IMG/VR virus record: IMGVR_UViG_3300032288_003868
Span: 1-20,688 of that record
DNA length: 20,688 bases
Strand: one strand, 5' to 3'
DNA from: a virus
The translations under genes were made by a program, and so were the position numbers. The notes below the pieces were generated by a model, which worked only from the letters and a program-made list of their open reading frames with translations, was not told where the DNA came from and ran no database searches. Below, in pieces: positions 1 to 8,300 of the stretch (its first letter is position 1; every line of letters begins with the position of its first letter).

Positions 1-36
1 GAAGTTGTAAAACTCATTCGAGAACTTAAGATCTAA
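1..36 (+). CDS. C-terminal end of an upstream gene (partial)
   Basis: The first twelve codons read EVVKLIRELKI followed by TAA at 34-36, in frame 1. This open frame ends 13 bases before the next start codon, and its stop overlaps the purine-rich ribosome binding site (AAGGAG) of the following gene, which is normal for tightly packed phage operons. In T4-type genomes the gene ahead of gp22 is usually the prohead protease gp21, so that is the likeliest identity, but only from gene order. Eleven residues are too few to recognise a family. Confidence 0.5.
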   Translation, partial: EVVKLIRELKI

Positions 37-49
37 GGAGAATCTACTA

Positions 50-1147
50 ATGTTAGATGCAATCAAACCATTGTTAGATAGCAACCTGATCACCGAGGAA
101 ACTCGTCAAGAGATCAATGAAGCCTGGGAAGCCAAGCTGAATGAAGCTCGTGAGCAGGCTCGTGCAGAACTACGCGAAGAGTTCGCACAACGCTATGAAC
201 ATGACAAAACAGTGATGGTAGAAGCTTTAGATAAAATGGTAACAGAAGGTCTGGCCGTAGAAATCGCACAAGTGGCTGCTGAAAAGCAAGCACTTGCTGA
301 AGACCGCGTCAAGTTTCAAGCCAAAATGCAAGAGTCAGCACAGAAGTTTAACGGCTTCTTGGTGACCAAGCTGGCTGAAGAAATTAGCGAACTACGCAAA
401 GATCGTAAAATGCATGCTGAAGGTCTAGAGAAACTAGAAAGCTTCATGGTGCACGCCTTGGCCAAAGAAATTCAAGAATTTGCCGCTGACAAACGTGACG
501 TTGTGGAAACCAAAGTCCGCCTCGTTCGTGAAGCTCGTGCAAAACTTGAAACTCTGAAGACACGTTTCGTTAAGGAAAGTGCTCAGAAGATGAGTCAAGC
601 TGTTAGCCGTCATCTAAAGACAGAACTCACACAATTGCAGGAAGACATCAAAGTTGCTCGCGAGAACAATTTTGGACGTCGTATTTTTGAAGCTTATGCT
701 GCTGAATTCGGTGCTACTCATCTCAACGAGAAGGCAGAAGTACGCAAGTTATACAATGCATTGGCCAAGAAAGACCAGCAATTAGGTGAAGCCATCGATC
801 TCGTCAAACGAGCCAAAGTCGTTGCCGAGAGCAAAGAACGTGAAATACGCATGATCAAAGAAAGCAATGAGCGTCAAGACCTGATGCAAGAATTGCTGGC
901 TCCCTTAAACAAGGAAAAAGCCGAAGTTATGCGTAATTTACTGGAAAGCGTACAGACAAGCCGTCTGAAAAACGCCTTCGAAAAGTATCTACCAGCCGTG
1001 TTGGAAGACCGCTCTGTGAAAGCCTCTAAAGTGATCACAGAAAACGTTTCTGTCGCAACTGGGGATAAATCTGTTCCAAGTGGTCAACAGGAAGATAGCG
1101 ATGTTAAGAGCAACGTTATTGACCTCAAGCGCCTGGCAGGGTTATAA
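50..1147 (+). CDS. 22: Prohead core scaffolding protein, T4 gp22-like
   Basis: This 365-residue protein is the likely internal scaffold around which the major capsid protein assembles into a prohead; it would later be cut up by the prohead protease and expelled. It is highly charged (Glu/Lys/Arg/Ala) with almost no Gly or Pro and long predicted helices or coiled coils over most of its length, as expected for a core protein. The opening MLDAIKPLLDSNLITEE, the internal EHDKTVMVEALDKMVTE, the ARENNFGRRIFEAY stretch near residue 210 and the final DLKRLAGL resemble gp22 proteins of T4-like cyanophages as I know them. Several L/I-x-E tripeptides, the T4 gp21 cleavage signature, are present (for example ITE at 14-16). 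It is longer than T4 gp22 (269 residues). The ATG at 50 follows AAGGAG with good spacing, and the capsid gene starts 21 bases downstream, so the two are probably co-transcribed. Confidence 0.9.
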   Translation: MLDAIKPLLDSNLITEETRQEINEAWEAKLNEAREQARAELREEFAQRYEHDKTVMVEALDKMVTEGLAVEIAQVAAEKQALAEDRVKFQAKMQESAQKFNGFLVTKLAEEISELRKDRKMHAEGLEKLESFMVHALAKEIQEFAADKRDVVETKVRLVREARAKLETLKTRFVKESAQKMSQAVSRHLKTELTQLQEDIKVARENNFGRRIFEAYAAEFGATHLNEKAEVRKLYNALAKKDQQLGEAIDLVKRAKVVAESKEREIRMIKESNERQDLMQELLAPLNKEKAEVMRNLLESVQTSRLKNAFEKYLPAVLEDRSVKASKVITENVSVATGDKSVPSGQQEDSDVKSNVIDLKRLAGL

Positions 1148-1168
1148 AATTTTTTATAGGAGACTTAA

Positions 1169-2365
1169 ATGTCACAAGAACTATTAGAAAGCCGCTGGGG
1201 CGAGACCAAAGAAGCACTGCTTGAAGGTCTGAACGGCTCCAAGCGCAACAGCATGGGCGTTATCCTAGAGAATACACGCAAGTATTTGAAAGAAAACGCA
1301 ACAGCTGGTTCCACAGCATCTGGCAACATCGCCACACTGAACCGTGTGATTCTGCCAGTGATCCGTCGTGTTATGCCCACCGTTATTGCTAACGAGTTGG
1401 TTGGTGTTCAGCCCATGACTGGTCCAGTTGGTCAAATTCACACTCTGCGTGTTCGTTACGCCCAGAGCTTGACAGACCAATCCGCTGCCGCTACAAGCGT
1501 GACAGCTGGCACTGAAGCATTGAGCCCATTCACAATTGCACAGGCTTACTCTACTGTTCCCCAGAACACAGCTACAGCTACTGGTTATACCGGTGGTAAC
1601 ACAGCTACCATGGAAGGTACTGGCGGTAAGCAGATTTCTGTGCAAATCCTGAAGCAGGCCGTCGAAGCTCGCACACGTAAGTTGCAAGCTCGTTGGACAT
1701 TTGAATCTGCACAAGACGCTCAAGCCATGCACGGCATTGACGTTGAGGCAGAAATCATGGCTGCTCTGGCTCAAGAAATTACAGCTGAAATTGACCAGGA
1801 AATCCTGTTGAGCTTGCGCTCACTGGCTGCTACTGAGTTCACATACAACCAAGCTACTGTTTCTGGTACTGCTACATTCGTTGGTGACGAACACGCTGCT
1901 CTGGCTGTGTTGATCAACCGTGTTGCTAACCTGATCGCCCAACGTACACGTCGTGGCGCTGGTAACTACGCTGTTGTTTCTTCAGCTGCCCTGACTGTGT
2001 TGCAGTCTGCAACTACTTCTGCTTTTGCTCGTACCACAGAAGGTACTTTCGAAGCTCCTACCAACACCAAGTTTGTTGGTACACTGAACGGCGCAATGCG
2101 TGTGTTCGTTGACAGCTATGCCAGCGACACAACTCCTGTTCTGGTTGGATACAAGGGCTCCAGCGAAGCTGACGCTCCTGCATTCTACTGCCCATACATT
2201 CCTTTGATGAGCAGCGGTGTTGTTCTTGACCCAACAACATTCGAACCAGTCGTGAGCTTCATGACTCGTTATGGTTACATCGAATTGACCAACACTGCTA
2301 GCAGCTTCGGCAACGCTGGCGACTACGTTGGTGAGATCGCTGTGTCTAACCTTTCATTCTCCTAA
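1169..2365 (+). CDS. 23: Major capsid protein, T4 gp23-like
   Basis: This 398-residue protein is the HK97-fold shell subunit of a T4-type head. Segments align by eye with T4 gp23: GVQPMTGPVGQ (about 79-89) with GVQPMNSPTGQ; KLQARWTFESAQDAQAMHGI (about residues 171-190) with the T4 stretch ending LAQDLRAVHGM; RRGAGNYAVVSS with the T4 GRGEGNFIIAS region; and VGYKGSSEADAPAFYCPYIP and FMTRYGYIEL near the C-terminus. The N-terminal 42 residues look like a removable propeptide: YLKE at 39-42 fits the L-x-E signature of the gp21 protease and occupies the place where T4 gp23 is cut. The protein is about 120 residues shorter than T4 gp23, suggesting missing insertion loops and a distant branch. The ATG at 1169 follows AGGAGA at 1158-1163. 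A strong hairpin terminator lies 30 bases after the stop. Confidence 0.95.
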   Translation: MSQELLESRWGETKEALLEGLNGSKRNSMGVILENTRKYLKENATAGSTASGNIATLNRVILPVIRRVMPTVIANELVGVQPMTGPVGQIHTLRVRYAQSLTDQSAAATSVTAGTEALSPFTIAQAYSTVPQNTATATGYTGGNTATMEGTGGKQISVQILKQAVEARTRKLQARWTFESAQDAQAMHGIDVEAEIMAALAQEITAEIDQEILLSLRSLAATEFTYNQATVSGTATFVGDEHAALAVLINRVANLIAQRTRRGAGNYAVVSSAALTVLQSATTSAFARTTEGTFEAPTNTKFVGTLNGAMRVFVDSYASDTTPVLVGYKGSSEADAPAFYCPYIPLMSSGVVLDPTTFEPVVSFMTRYGYIELTNTASSFGNAGDYVGEIAVSNLSFS

Positions 2366-2395
2366 TCAGAGAATCTTACCCAGGGATGGGAAGGC

Positions 2396-2421
2396 AAAAA
2401 ACCTGCTTCGGCAGGTTTTTT
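2396..2421. terminator. Bidirectional intrinsic terminator after the capsid gene
   Basis: A perfect 11-bp stem (AAAAAACCTGC at 2396-2406 with GCAGGTTTTTT at 2411-2421) encloses a UUCG tetraloop, one of the most stable RNA loops. The A-run and U-run give a U-tract in both directions. It lies between the convergent capsid gene (+) and the TPR/glycosyltransferase gene (-), so it can end both transcripts. Confidence 0.93.
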
Positions 2422-2436
2422 GTTGGTCAAATAAAA

Positions 2437-2477
2437 GCCTGTGCATCCAGGTCGGTCAGGCAAGGAGGAGCACAGGC
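2437..2477. other. Inverted repeat with a Shine-Dalgarno-like loop
   Basis: GCCTGTGC at 2437-2444 pairs perfectly with GCACAGGC at 2470-2477, leaving a 25-base loop. On the plus strand the loop holds AAGGAGG (2462-2468), a near-perfect ribosome binding sequence with no convincing gene after it: the next ATG, at 2485, opens only 22 codons. TATAAT follows at 2481-2486. It lies in the 177-base gap between two convergent genes. It could be a small structured RNA, a second terminator arm or a remnant of a lost gene. No function is assigned. Confidence 0.4.
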
Positions 2478-2542
2478 AGATATAATGGGTTTAACGACCT
2501 ATTTTATAAATTACTATTGTAACGGTATTTATATTACAGCAG

Positions 2543-3691
2543 TTAGACCTTGAACCATGAAAGGAATTGGCCAACTTTTTTGGTGACACTGGTCCAATCT
2601 CCGCGCCTGGGTTGTCTAAACAGTCTTGCAGTGGGGTACCAAGGGCTGTCGTCTCGGTTCAGGAGCCAACGCCAATCTTGTCCATATTGATTCAGCATGA
2701 TCCAGGTTGGTCTACCCAAGGCGCCGGCCAAGTGACTCACAGCAGTGTCAACTGAAACCACAACATCCATGTGCATGAGCAAAGCAGCGGTGTCAGCAAA
2801 GCTGCTGATACTGTTGGGATAAGCAGTCACGCCAGCCGCAGCCAACTCAGCAGCTTGTTGGTCATCAACATCAACTTGTAAATTGATCCACTCATATTGA
2901 GGATTGGATCGGATCATGTCAAGTATGACAGGAAACGGAACACTCTTGTGTTGATGGATCCAAGAATCTGTGCGGCCACTCCAGCTGACGCCCACACGCA
3001 TGCGAGTTTTTGGCCCCAGGCGTTCTTGCCAAGCTTTGAACAGAGCTGGGTGTGCAGTGAGATAACTTTGAATTTTGGGAATGTTATCAAGTGTTACACC
3101 TAGTATACCTGGGATACTCATGATGGGAATCCAATAATCAAACTCGCCCATGTCTTCATCATATCTGCTCACTTGTTGAATGATGTCGCTGGCACCCAAC
3201 AATGGAATCAAGCCGTCTGTAACCTGCAATTTGACCCGAGCTCCCATGGCATGCAAGTTGAAAATAAATCTTGAAAATTGTATGCAATCCCCATGACCTT
3301 GTTCGCCTACTACAAGAATAGTTTTGTCTCGGAGATCTTCTCCGCGCCAGCGAGGTTGAACGTACTTTGGTTCAGTACCAGCAAGATGTTCAAACCTCCA
3401 ACGTGATTCGTACTGCGGCCAACCTCGCTGGTAATCTCCTGCCAATAGATATGCCACTGCTAAATTGAATTGCGCAGTGATATTAGAGGGATCCAACAAA
3501 ACGGAATGTTGTAAAAATGGTATGGCACGTTGTGGATGGCCAAGCTCGCGCATGACATTGCCGTAGTTGCAAAATGCTGGGGCATTGTCGGGATCTTCTA
3601 CCAAGACCTGTGCGTAGCATTTCAAAGACTTTTCGGGTTCGTGTTGGGCACGATAGTCATTGCCTTGCTGAATTATGTCTGGGATATTCAT
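2543..3691 (-). CDS. TPR-repeat protein with glycosyltransferase-like domain
   Basis: From the ATG at 3691 this encodes 382 residues. Residues 1 to about 97 form TPR helices (the spaced pattern of Asn-Tyr-Gly-Asn, LLDPSN and FNLAVAYLLAGDYQRGW). From about 120 a Rossmann-like domain begins with KTILVVGEQGHGD (123-135). The C-terminal part holds VSVDTAVSHLAGALGRPTW (near 313-330) followed by DWRWLLNRDDSPWYPTARLF, a signature of TPR-linked GT9/GT41-like glycosyltransferases (ADP-heptose or O-GlcNAc transferase relatives). The sugar and acceptor are unknown; virion proteins or host glycans are both possible. The frame stays open to a TTG at 3748, but that TTG belongs to the -35 box of a good sigma70-like promoter, so the internal ATG is the better start, although it lacks a clear Shine-Dalgarno. 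It is the only minus-strand gene here, inserted between head and tail-fibre genes, which suggests a separate expression class or later acquisition. Confidence 0.85.
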   Translation of the reverse strand: MNIPDIIQQGNDYRAQHEPEKSLKCYAQVLVEDPDNAPAFCNYGNVMRELGHPQRAIPFLQHSVLLDPSNITAQFNLAVAYLLAGDYQRGWPQYESRWRFEHLAGTEPKYVQPRWRGEDLRDKTILVVGEQGHGDCIQFSRFIFNLHAMGARVKLQVTDGLIPLLGASDIIQQVSRYDEDMGEFDYWIPIMSIPGILGVTLDNIPKIQSYLTAHPALFKAWQERLGPKTRMRVGVSWSGRTDSWIHQHKSVPFPVILDMIRSNPQYEWINLQVDVDDQQAAELAAAGVTAYPNSISSFADTAALLMHMDVVVSVDTAVSHLAGALGRPTWIMLNQYGQDWRWLLNRDDSPWYPTARLFRQPRRGDWTSVTKKVGQFLSWFKV

Positions 3692-3719
3692 GGTAATATT
3701 TACGTTGTGGCAGCTGACT

Positions 3720-3748
3720 ATTTTATATTTTCCATAAATACAAGTCAA
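3720..3748 (-). promoter_or_regulatory. Sigma70-like promoter for the minus-strand glycosyltransferase
   Basis: On the minus strand TTGACT (3743-3748) is followed after exactly 17 bases by TAAAAT (3720-3725): five of six matches to each box at ideal spacing. Transcription would begin near 3712, about 20 bases ahead of the ATG at 3691. It overlaps a late-type promoter on the opposite strand. Confidence 0.65.
3733..3740 (+). promoter_or_regulatory. T4-type late promoter candidate ahead of gene 3826-4650
   Basis: CATAAATA matches seven of eight bases of the T4 late consensus TATAAATA and is followed by C, as at another candidate site in this window (5309-5317). Transcription would begin near 3746-3748, giving a leader of about 80 bases before the ATG at 3826. 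It sits inside the spacer of the opposing sigma70-like promoter. Confidence 0.5.
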
Positions 3749-3825
3749 CGCAATACGGCGTTTTATGCAGTTAACCCCTGCGTAGCGGCTAGAACCCGCA
3801 TTGGGCTTCTATAAGGAGAAATCAA

Positions 3826-4650
3826 ATGGGAAGAGCTCTAAAAATTCAAAAAACAAACATTGGTTCCGGTACCGCAGTATCGGGCAGCAATCCAGTGGTT
3901 ACAACATACAACCAAAACGTGTTGACCGACGCTGGTTATCCCAACTTTGGCAGTTTGACCAATCCAGTTTATAACAGTGCTGGTACTCTAAGCGCAACAG
4001 ACTTTATTGGTGTAGTTGGTGGTTCCCCAGCAACCAGTACAGCCAGCACAACATTTCCAGAAATTGCTGCGACTGTTAACATCAGTTTGGCCGACGGAAC
4101 AAGCACAACATCAGGCGCAGGGCGTATTATTCGCCAGAAAGGTAGCCACAAGTTCTTGGTGGCTTACACAGCCTCTGCCACAGCTGATGAAAGTTTTATT
4201 GTTGGACAAGCCTATCAAGTTAGCACAGTTGGCACAACAGACTGGGCAGCAGTTGGTGCTGGCACTGGTGTAACCGTAGGCGATATCTTTACAGCCACAG
4301 CCGCAGGCGCAGGCACAGGCGAAGCATATCCAGTTGGGGTGTGCGTTTTGTCTAACACTGGAACACCTGCAGCAGGGTTTATGAGCATTGCTTACAGCGT
4401 AGGCGACAGTTCTGCTGTGTATGCCAGCTACATTACCAACAAGTGGGTACGTGACTGGAACGGTATGACTTATGGCAACTATTCTAACAGCAACTTTGGT
4501 GTCAACATTCAATCTGGTGAAAACTTCTATCCTGTGAACTTCTTCACAGACGAAGGAACCGTGACATGGTCTGGCGCTGAAGTTATCAACAGTGCCGAAG
4601 CACCAAACGGAACACTACAGTTGGCGCAAGTCGACAAAGTTACAAGCTAA
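3826..4650 (+). CDS. Virion-type protein with an inserted beta module; role unknown
   Basis: This 274-residue Gly/Ala/Thr/Ser-rich protein has no signal peptide or membrane segment. It resembles hypothetical structural proteins common in marine T4-like phages: an MGRALKIQK start, a GVVGG turn near 62-66, and RQKGSHKFLVA around 103-113. Residues of about 121-169 (FIVGQAYQVSTVGTTDW through DIFTATAAGAGTGEAYP) are a widespread phage beta module, usually found in tail or head-surface proteins, which here interrupts the body between LVAYTAS and VCVLSNTG. The context (late-type promoter, location between head genes and fibres) supports a structural role such as decoration or neck/tail, but I cannot choose. 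The ATG at 3826 follows AAGGAG at 3813-3818 with good spacing. A hairpin 18 bases past the stop ends the transcript or regulates the next gene. Confidence 0.8.
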   Translation: MGRALKIQKTNIGSGTAVSGSNPVVTTYNQNVLTDAGYPNFGSLTNPVYNSAGTLSATDFIGVVGGSPATSTASTTFPEIAATVNISLADGTSTTSGAGRIIRQKGSHKFLVAYTASATADESFIVGQAYQVSTVGTTDWAAVGAGTGVTVGDIFTATAAGAGTGEAYPVGVCVLSNTGTPAAGFMSIAYSVGDSSAVYASYITNKWVRDWNGMTYGNYSNSNFGVNIQSGENFYPVNFFTDEGTVTWSGAEVINSAEAPNGTLQLAQVDKVTS

Positions 4651-4668
4651 TTTGTAATCCAACTAATT

Positions 4669-4698
4669 CCTCCCAGCTACATACTGGGAGGATTTTTT
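4669..4698 (+). terminator. Terminator-like hairpin that contains the next gene's ribosome binding site
   Basis: CCTCCCAG (4669-4676) pairs with CTGGGAGG (4684-4691) around a 7-base loop, followed by A and six T (4692-4698), the form of an intrinsic terminator. The 3' arm carries GGGAGG, the only Shine-Dalgarno sequence for the ATG at 4699, which starts immediately after the T-run. Folding would therefore both favour termination and hide the ribosome binding site of the gene at 4699-5283. Confidence 0.8.
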
Positions 4699-5283
4699 AT
4701 GACCGTGGCATTTGTATTGGGCAATGGCGTGAGTAGACGCTCTGTGGATTTGAATCAACTAAAAACTTTTGGCCGAGTTTATGGGTGCAACGCCATTTAT
4801 AGAGAATTTGAACCAGACGTTTTGATCAGTACGGATCAACCCATTAGCGAACGCATACAACAGGAAGGTTACAGTCAAACGCATGTTCACTACACTAGGA
4901 AACCCATGAACAATTTGGGCGCCAATCGAATTCCGCAACAGTATTTTGGTTTCAGTTCGGGCCCAGTGGCTGTGGGCCAAGCTGCACTGGATGGTGCCAT
5001 GGTGATTTATCTTGTGGGATTTGACATGGGCCCCACACAAAATGGTAGATTCAACAATGTGTATGCAGACACTGAATTTTACAAAAAAAGTTCTGGTGTG
5101 CCCACTTTTACTGGAAACTGGGTGCGGCAATTGAAAACCATCGCAAAAGACCATTGCAAGGTCAGTTTCTTTAGAGTGGTAGGAGATACCACAGCAGAAA
5201 TCCGAGAACTCTTGGGTGTGCCCAACTTGGCGCACATCACTCTGGCAGAATTTCAACATCGCCTAGCGAGTGGAAAAATTTAA
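4699..5283 (+). CDS. GT42/DUF115-like Rossmann protein (putative glycosyltransferase)
   Basis: This 194-residue protein starts with a nucleotide-binding-type strand and turn, VAFVLGNGVSRR (GNG at 8-10), then GCNAIYREF (29-37), PDVLISTDQP (39-48), SSGPVAVGQAAL (86-97) and VIYLVGFDMG (102-111). The order GNG-x-S, C-N, SG-x, then a strand ending G-(F/I)-D matches the layout of GT42 sialyltransferases such as Campylobacter CstI and of related DUF115/MptE-like proteins; short relatives occur in T4-like marine phages. I see no clear equivalent of the GT42 catalytic His, so activity and substrate are uncertain; sugar transfer to virion or host glycans is inference. The start is set by GGGAGG at 4686-4691, seven bases before the ATG, within the hairpin described separately. 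No separate promoter is visible, so expression probably depends on read-through from the gene before it. Confidence 0.75.
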   Translation: MTVAFVLGNGVSRRSVDLNQLKTFGRVYGCNAIYREFEPDVLISTDQPISERIQQEGYSQTHVHYTRKPMNNLGANRIPQQYFGFSSGPVAVGQAALDGAMVIYLVGFDMGPTQNGRFNNVYADTEFYKKSSGVPTFTGNWVRQLKTIAKDHCKVSFFRVVGDTTAEIRELLGVPNLAHITLAEFQHRLASGKI

Positions 5284-5308
5284 CCAAAAATCTTCACACA
5301 GCGATTTA

Positions 5309-5317
5309 GCTAAATAC
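5309..5317 (+). promoter_or_regulatory. Late promoter-like TAAATAC site ahead of the first giant fibre
   Basis: GCTAAATAC shares the TAAATA core of T4 late promoters (6 of 8 to TATAAATA) and the following C of the 3733 site. It lies 26 bases after the previous stop and would start transcription near 5323, just ahead of the fibre gene at 5339, whose AGAGGA ribosome site is at 5321-5326. The very short leader makes the call tentative. Confidence 0.35.
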
Positions 5318-5338
5318 CCCAGAGGATAGAGTTCACCT

Positions 5339-8300
5339 ATGACGCAACAAATAATAGATGTGGGGGCAAATGCCAACGATGGAACCGGCGAGCCTTTGCG
5401 TCAAGCGTTTACTGCGGTAAACGACAATTTCACACAGATTTGGGCTGCTGGTCCAGTTGGTACCAACGTAAAAATCTCTGGCAACATAGTCACAACCACA
5501 GTTACTAACCTGGGTCTTACTCTAGCCGGCAATGGTATCGGCAACATACAAGCCAACAGTACCATTGTACCTGGCACATCTGGGGTGTATGATCTTGGTG
5601 CTCCGGACAGAACGTTTCAGTACATTTATGGCGATTATTTTGTTGGCAATGGTGCCTTGCTCACAGGCATAGTTGCCAACACCAGTTACAATGATTCAAA
5701 TGTGGCTGCATTTTTGCCCACCTACACTGGGAATTTGGTCAGTCTCACTGGGCCAGTCATAACCACCTCAAATATTACCGGGGGCAATATCGTCACCAGT
5801 GGTGTCGTGAGTGCAGCGGGCAACATCACTGGTGGCAACACAATCACAGGCAACAGTTTACGCAGTCTGGGTACCATCAGCGCAGCTGGAAACATTACCA
5901 CAGCAGCCAACGTTTCTGCCAACTACTTTATTGGTAATGGTGCACTGCTGACTGGAATCACAGCAACAAACATTTCTGCGGCTGCTCTCACAGGAACCAC
6001 ATTGAGTTCCAATGTGTTGTATTCAAGTCTAAAAGTTGTAGACGATTTGTTGTATTTGGATGTTGTTGGCAACATCACAACCACAGGACAATTCATAGGA
6101 TCAGGCGCTGGAATCACAGACATTCCAGCTGCCAATGTTTCTGGACAAGTTGCCAACGCACTAGTGGCAGGCACAGTATATAACAATACACAACCAAACA
6201 TAACTTCAGTTGGTGTTCTAACATCTCTCACAGCAACTGGTAATATCTCTGGCAATTATTTTATTGGTAATGGTGCACTGCTAACTGGCATTGCCGCAAC
6301 TAATGTCAATGCCAATGCACTTGTTGGTGACACACTGAGTGCCAACGTTCTATACTCAAGTCTGAAAGTTGTAGATGATTTGTTGTATTTGGATGTCGTT
6401 GGCAACATCACAACCACTGGAAGATTTATTGGCTCAGGTGCTGGGCTGATCAACATACCAGGCGCCAATGTCTCGGGTACAGTGGCCAATGCTGCCTATG
6501 CTACCGCAGCAGGAACTGCGTATTCAATTGCGGGCGCCAATGTCTCGGGCACAGTGGCCAATGCTGCCTATGCCATCACAGCAGGAACTGCTGCCACTGC
6601 CAACACAGCTACTACCGCCACCTACGCTGATACAGCAAATACTGTGGCGGGCGCCAATGTCTCGGGTACAGTGGCCAATGCTGCCTATGCCACCACAGCA
6701 GGTAGTGCTACCACAGCTACCACAGCCACCACTGCTGGTACAGTGACTTCAGCCGCACAACCAAACATTACCAGCGTTGGCACATTGACCTCAGTTGCAA
6801 TCTCAGGAAATGCCACAGCAGGAAATATATTAACCAGTGGTAGAATCAGCGCGGTTGGAAATATAACTGGCAATTATTTTATTGGTAATGGTTCGTTGTT
6901 GACAGGGGTGTTGGCAACCAACGTTAATGCCAATGCGTTGGTTGGCAATACACTGAGTTCAAATGTTTTATATTCAAGTTTAAAAGTAGTTGATGACTTG
7001 TTGTATTTGGATGTCGTTGGCAACATCACAACCACAGGACAATTTGTAGGATCAGGAGCAGGTCTTACTACCATACCTGGAGCAAATATCACAGGAACAG
7101 TGGCCAATGCTGCCTATGCCACTGTGGCAGGAACAGTTGCTTCAAATGCGCAGCCTAATATCACCAGCGTAGGTACGCTGACGTCGTTGTCATCATCGGG
7201 TAACATCACTGCCAATTATTTCATTGGCAACGGCAGCCAATTAACTGAAGTCACTGCTGCCCGCGTGTCAGCCAATGCATTAACAGGCAACACACTCAGC
7301 GCCAATGTACTAAACTCAAGTTTGGTGTCTGTGGGCAACCTGAATGGCTTGTCTGTGATTGGTAACACTACTGGTGGAAACTTTTTTGCTCAGGGTCAAG
7401 TCAGTGCCAGCGGCAATATCACAGGCAATTACTTTATTGGTAATGGTAGTCAACTGACTGGTATAGTCGCATCCAATATTGGGGTTCTATCAAATTTAAG
7501 TGTTACTGGAAACACCACCACTGGCAACTTGTTGTCAAATGGATCAATAAGTGCAGTTGGTAACATCAGAACTGTTGGCAACGTCTCGGGCAATTACTTC
7601 ATTGGTAATGGCGCTCTACTGACTGGTATCACTGTGGCAGCTGGCACAGCCATTGTCAACGGCAATAGCAATGTCAACGTGGGTGCCAACGGCAATGTCA
7701 CTGTCAGCACAGCTGGTGTCAGCAACGTGGCAGTATTTGACCCCACAGGCGTTTCCGTTGCAGGTCTGATATCGGCCACAGGCAACGTCACCGGCAATTA
7801 CTTGTTGGGCAACGGTGCTTTTATAACTGGATTGCCTGCAGGATACAGCAATGCTGATGTTGCCAATTATTTGCCCACCTATTCAGGTAATTTGGTCAGT
7901 CTCACTGGACCAGTCATCACAACCGCCAACATCACTGGCGGCAATTTACTCACAGCTGGGCAAGTAAGTGCTGCAGGCAATGTTTCTGGCAATTATTTTA
8001 TTGGTAACGGTAGTCAGCTAACAGGTGTTGCAGCATCCAGCGCGAATGCCAATGCTTTGGTGGGAACAACACTCAGTTCAAATGTTTTATACTCAAGTTT
8101 GACCCAAGTTGGCACACTGGCCAATCTAACAGTCACGGCCAATATTGCAGGTGGTAATGTTTTAACGGGTGGTACAGTAAGTGCCGCAGGTAATATTATC
8201 GGTGGCAACATTGTTACTTCAGGATCTGGCGGCAATATTTCGGGTGCTAACGTAATATCTGGAACCACTCTCAGCGCCACTGCCAATGTGATTGGTGGAA

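Noticed and set aside
1265-1774. Minus-strand Cys/Ser-rich open frame across the capsid gene
   Set aside because: It is a shadow of the well-supported gp23 gene and shows no start signals.
2366-2542. tRNA gene in the gap after the capsid gene
   Set aside because: The inverted repeats do not form a cloverleaf, and no T-arm (GTTCRA) or acceptor end pattern is present.
2485-2553. A 22-codon ORF after AAGGAGG and TATAAT
   Set aside because: The ribosome site lies about 16 bases from the ATG, too far, and the peptide has no recognisable features and runs into the convergent gene.
3692-3748. N-terminal extension of the glycosyltransferase to the TTG at 3748
   Set aside because: The TTG and the bases after it form the -35 to -10 region of a good sigma70-like promoter, and the TPR domain begins only after the ATG at 3691.
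6468-6746. Plus-strand open frame encoding a Met/Gln/Pro repeat
   Set aside because: It is a second-frame reading of the GANVSGTVANAAYA DNA repeats inside the giant fibre, without its own start signals.
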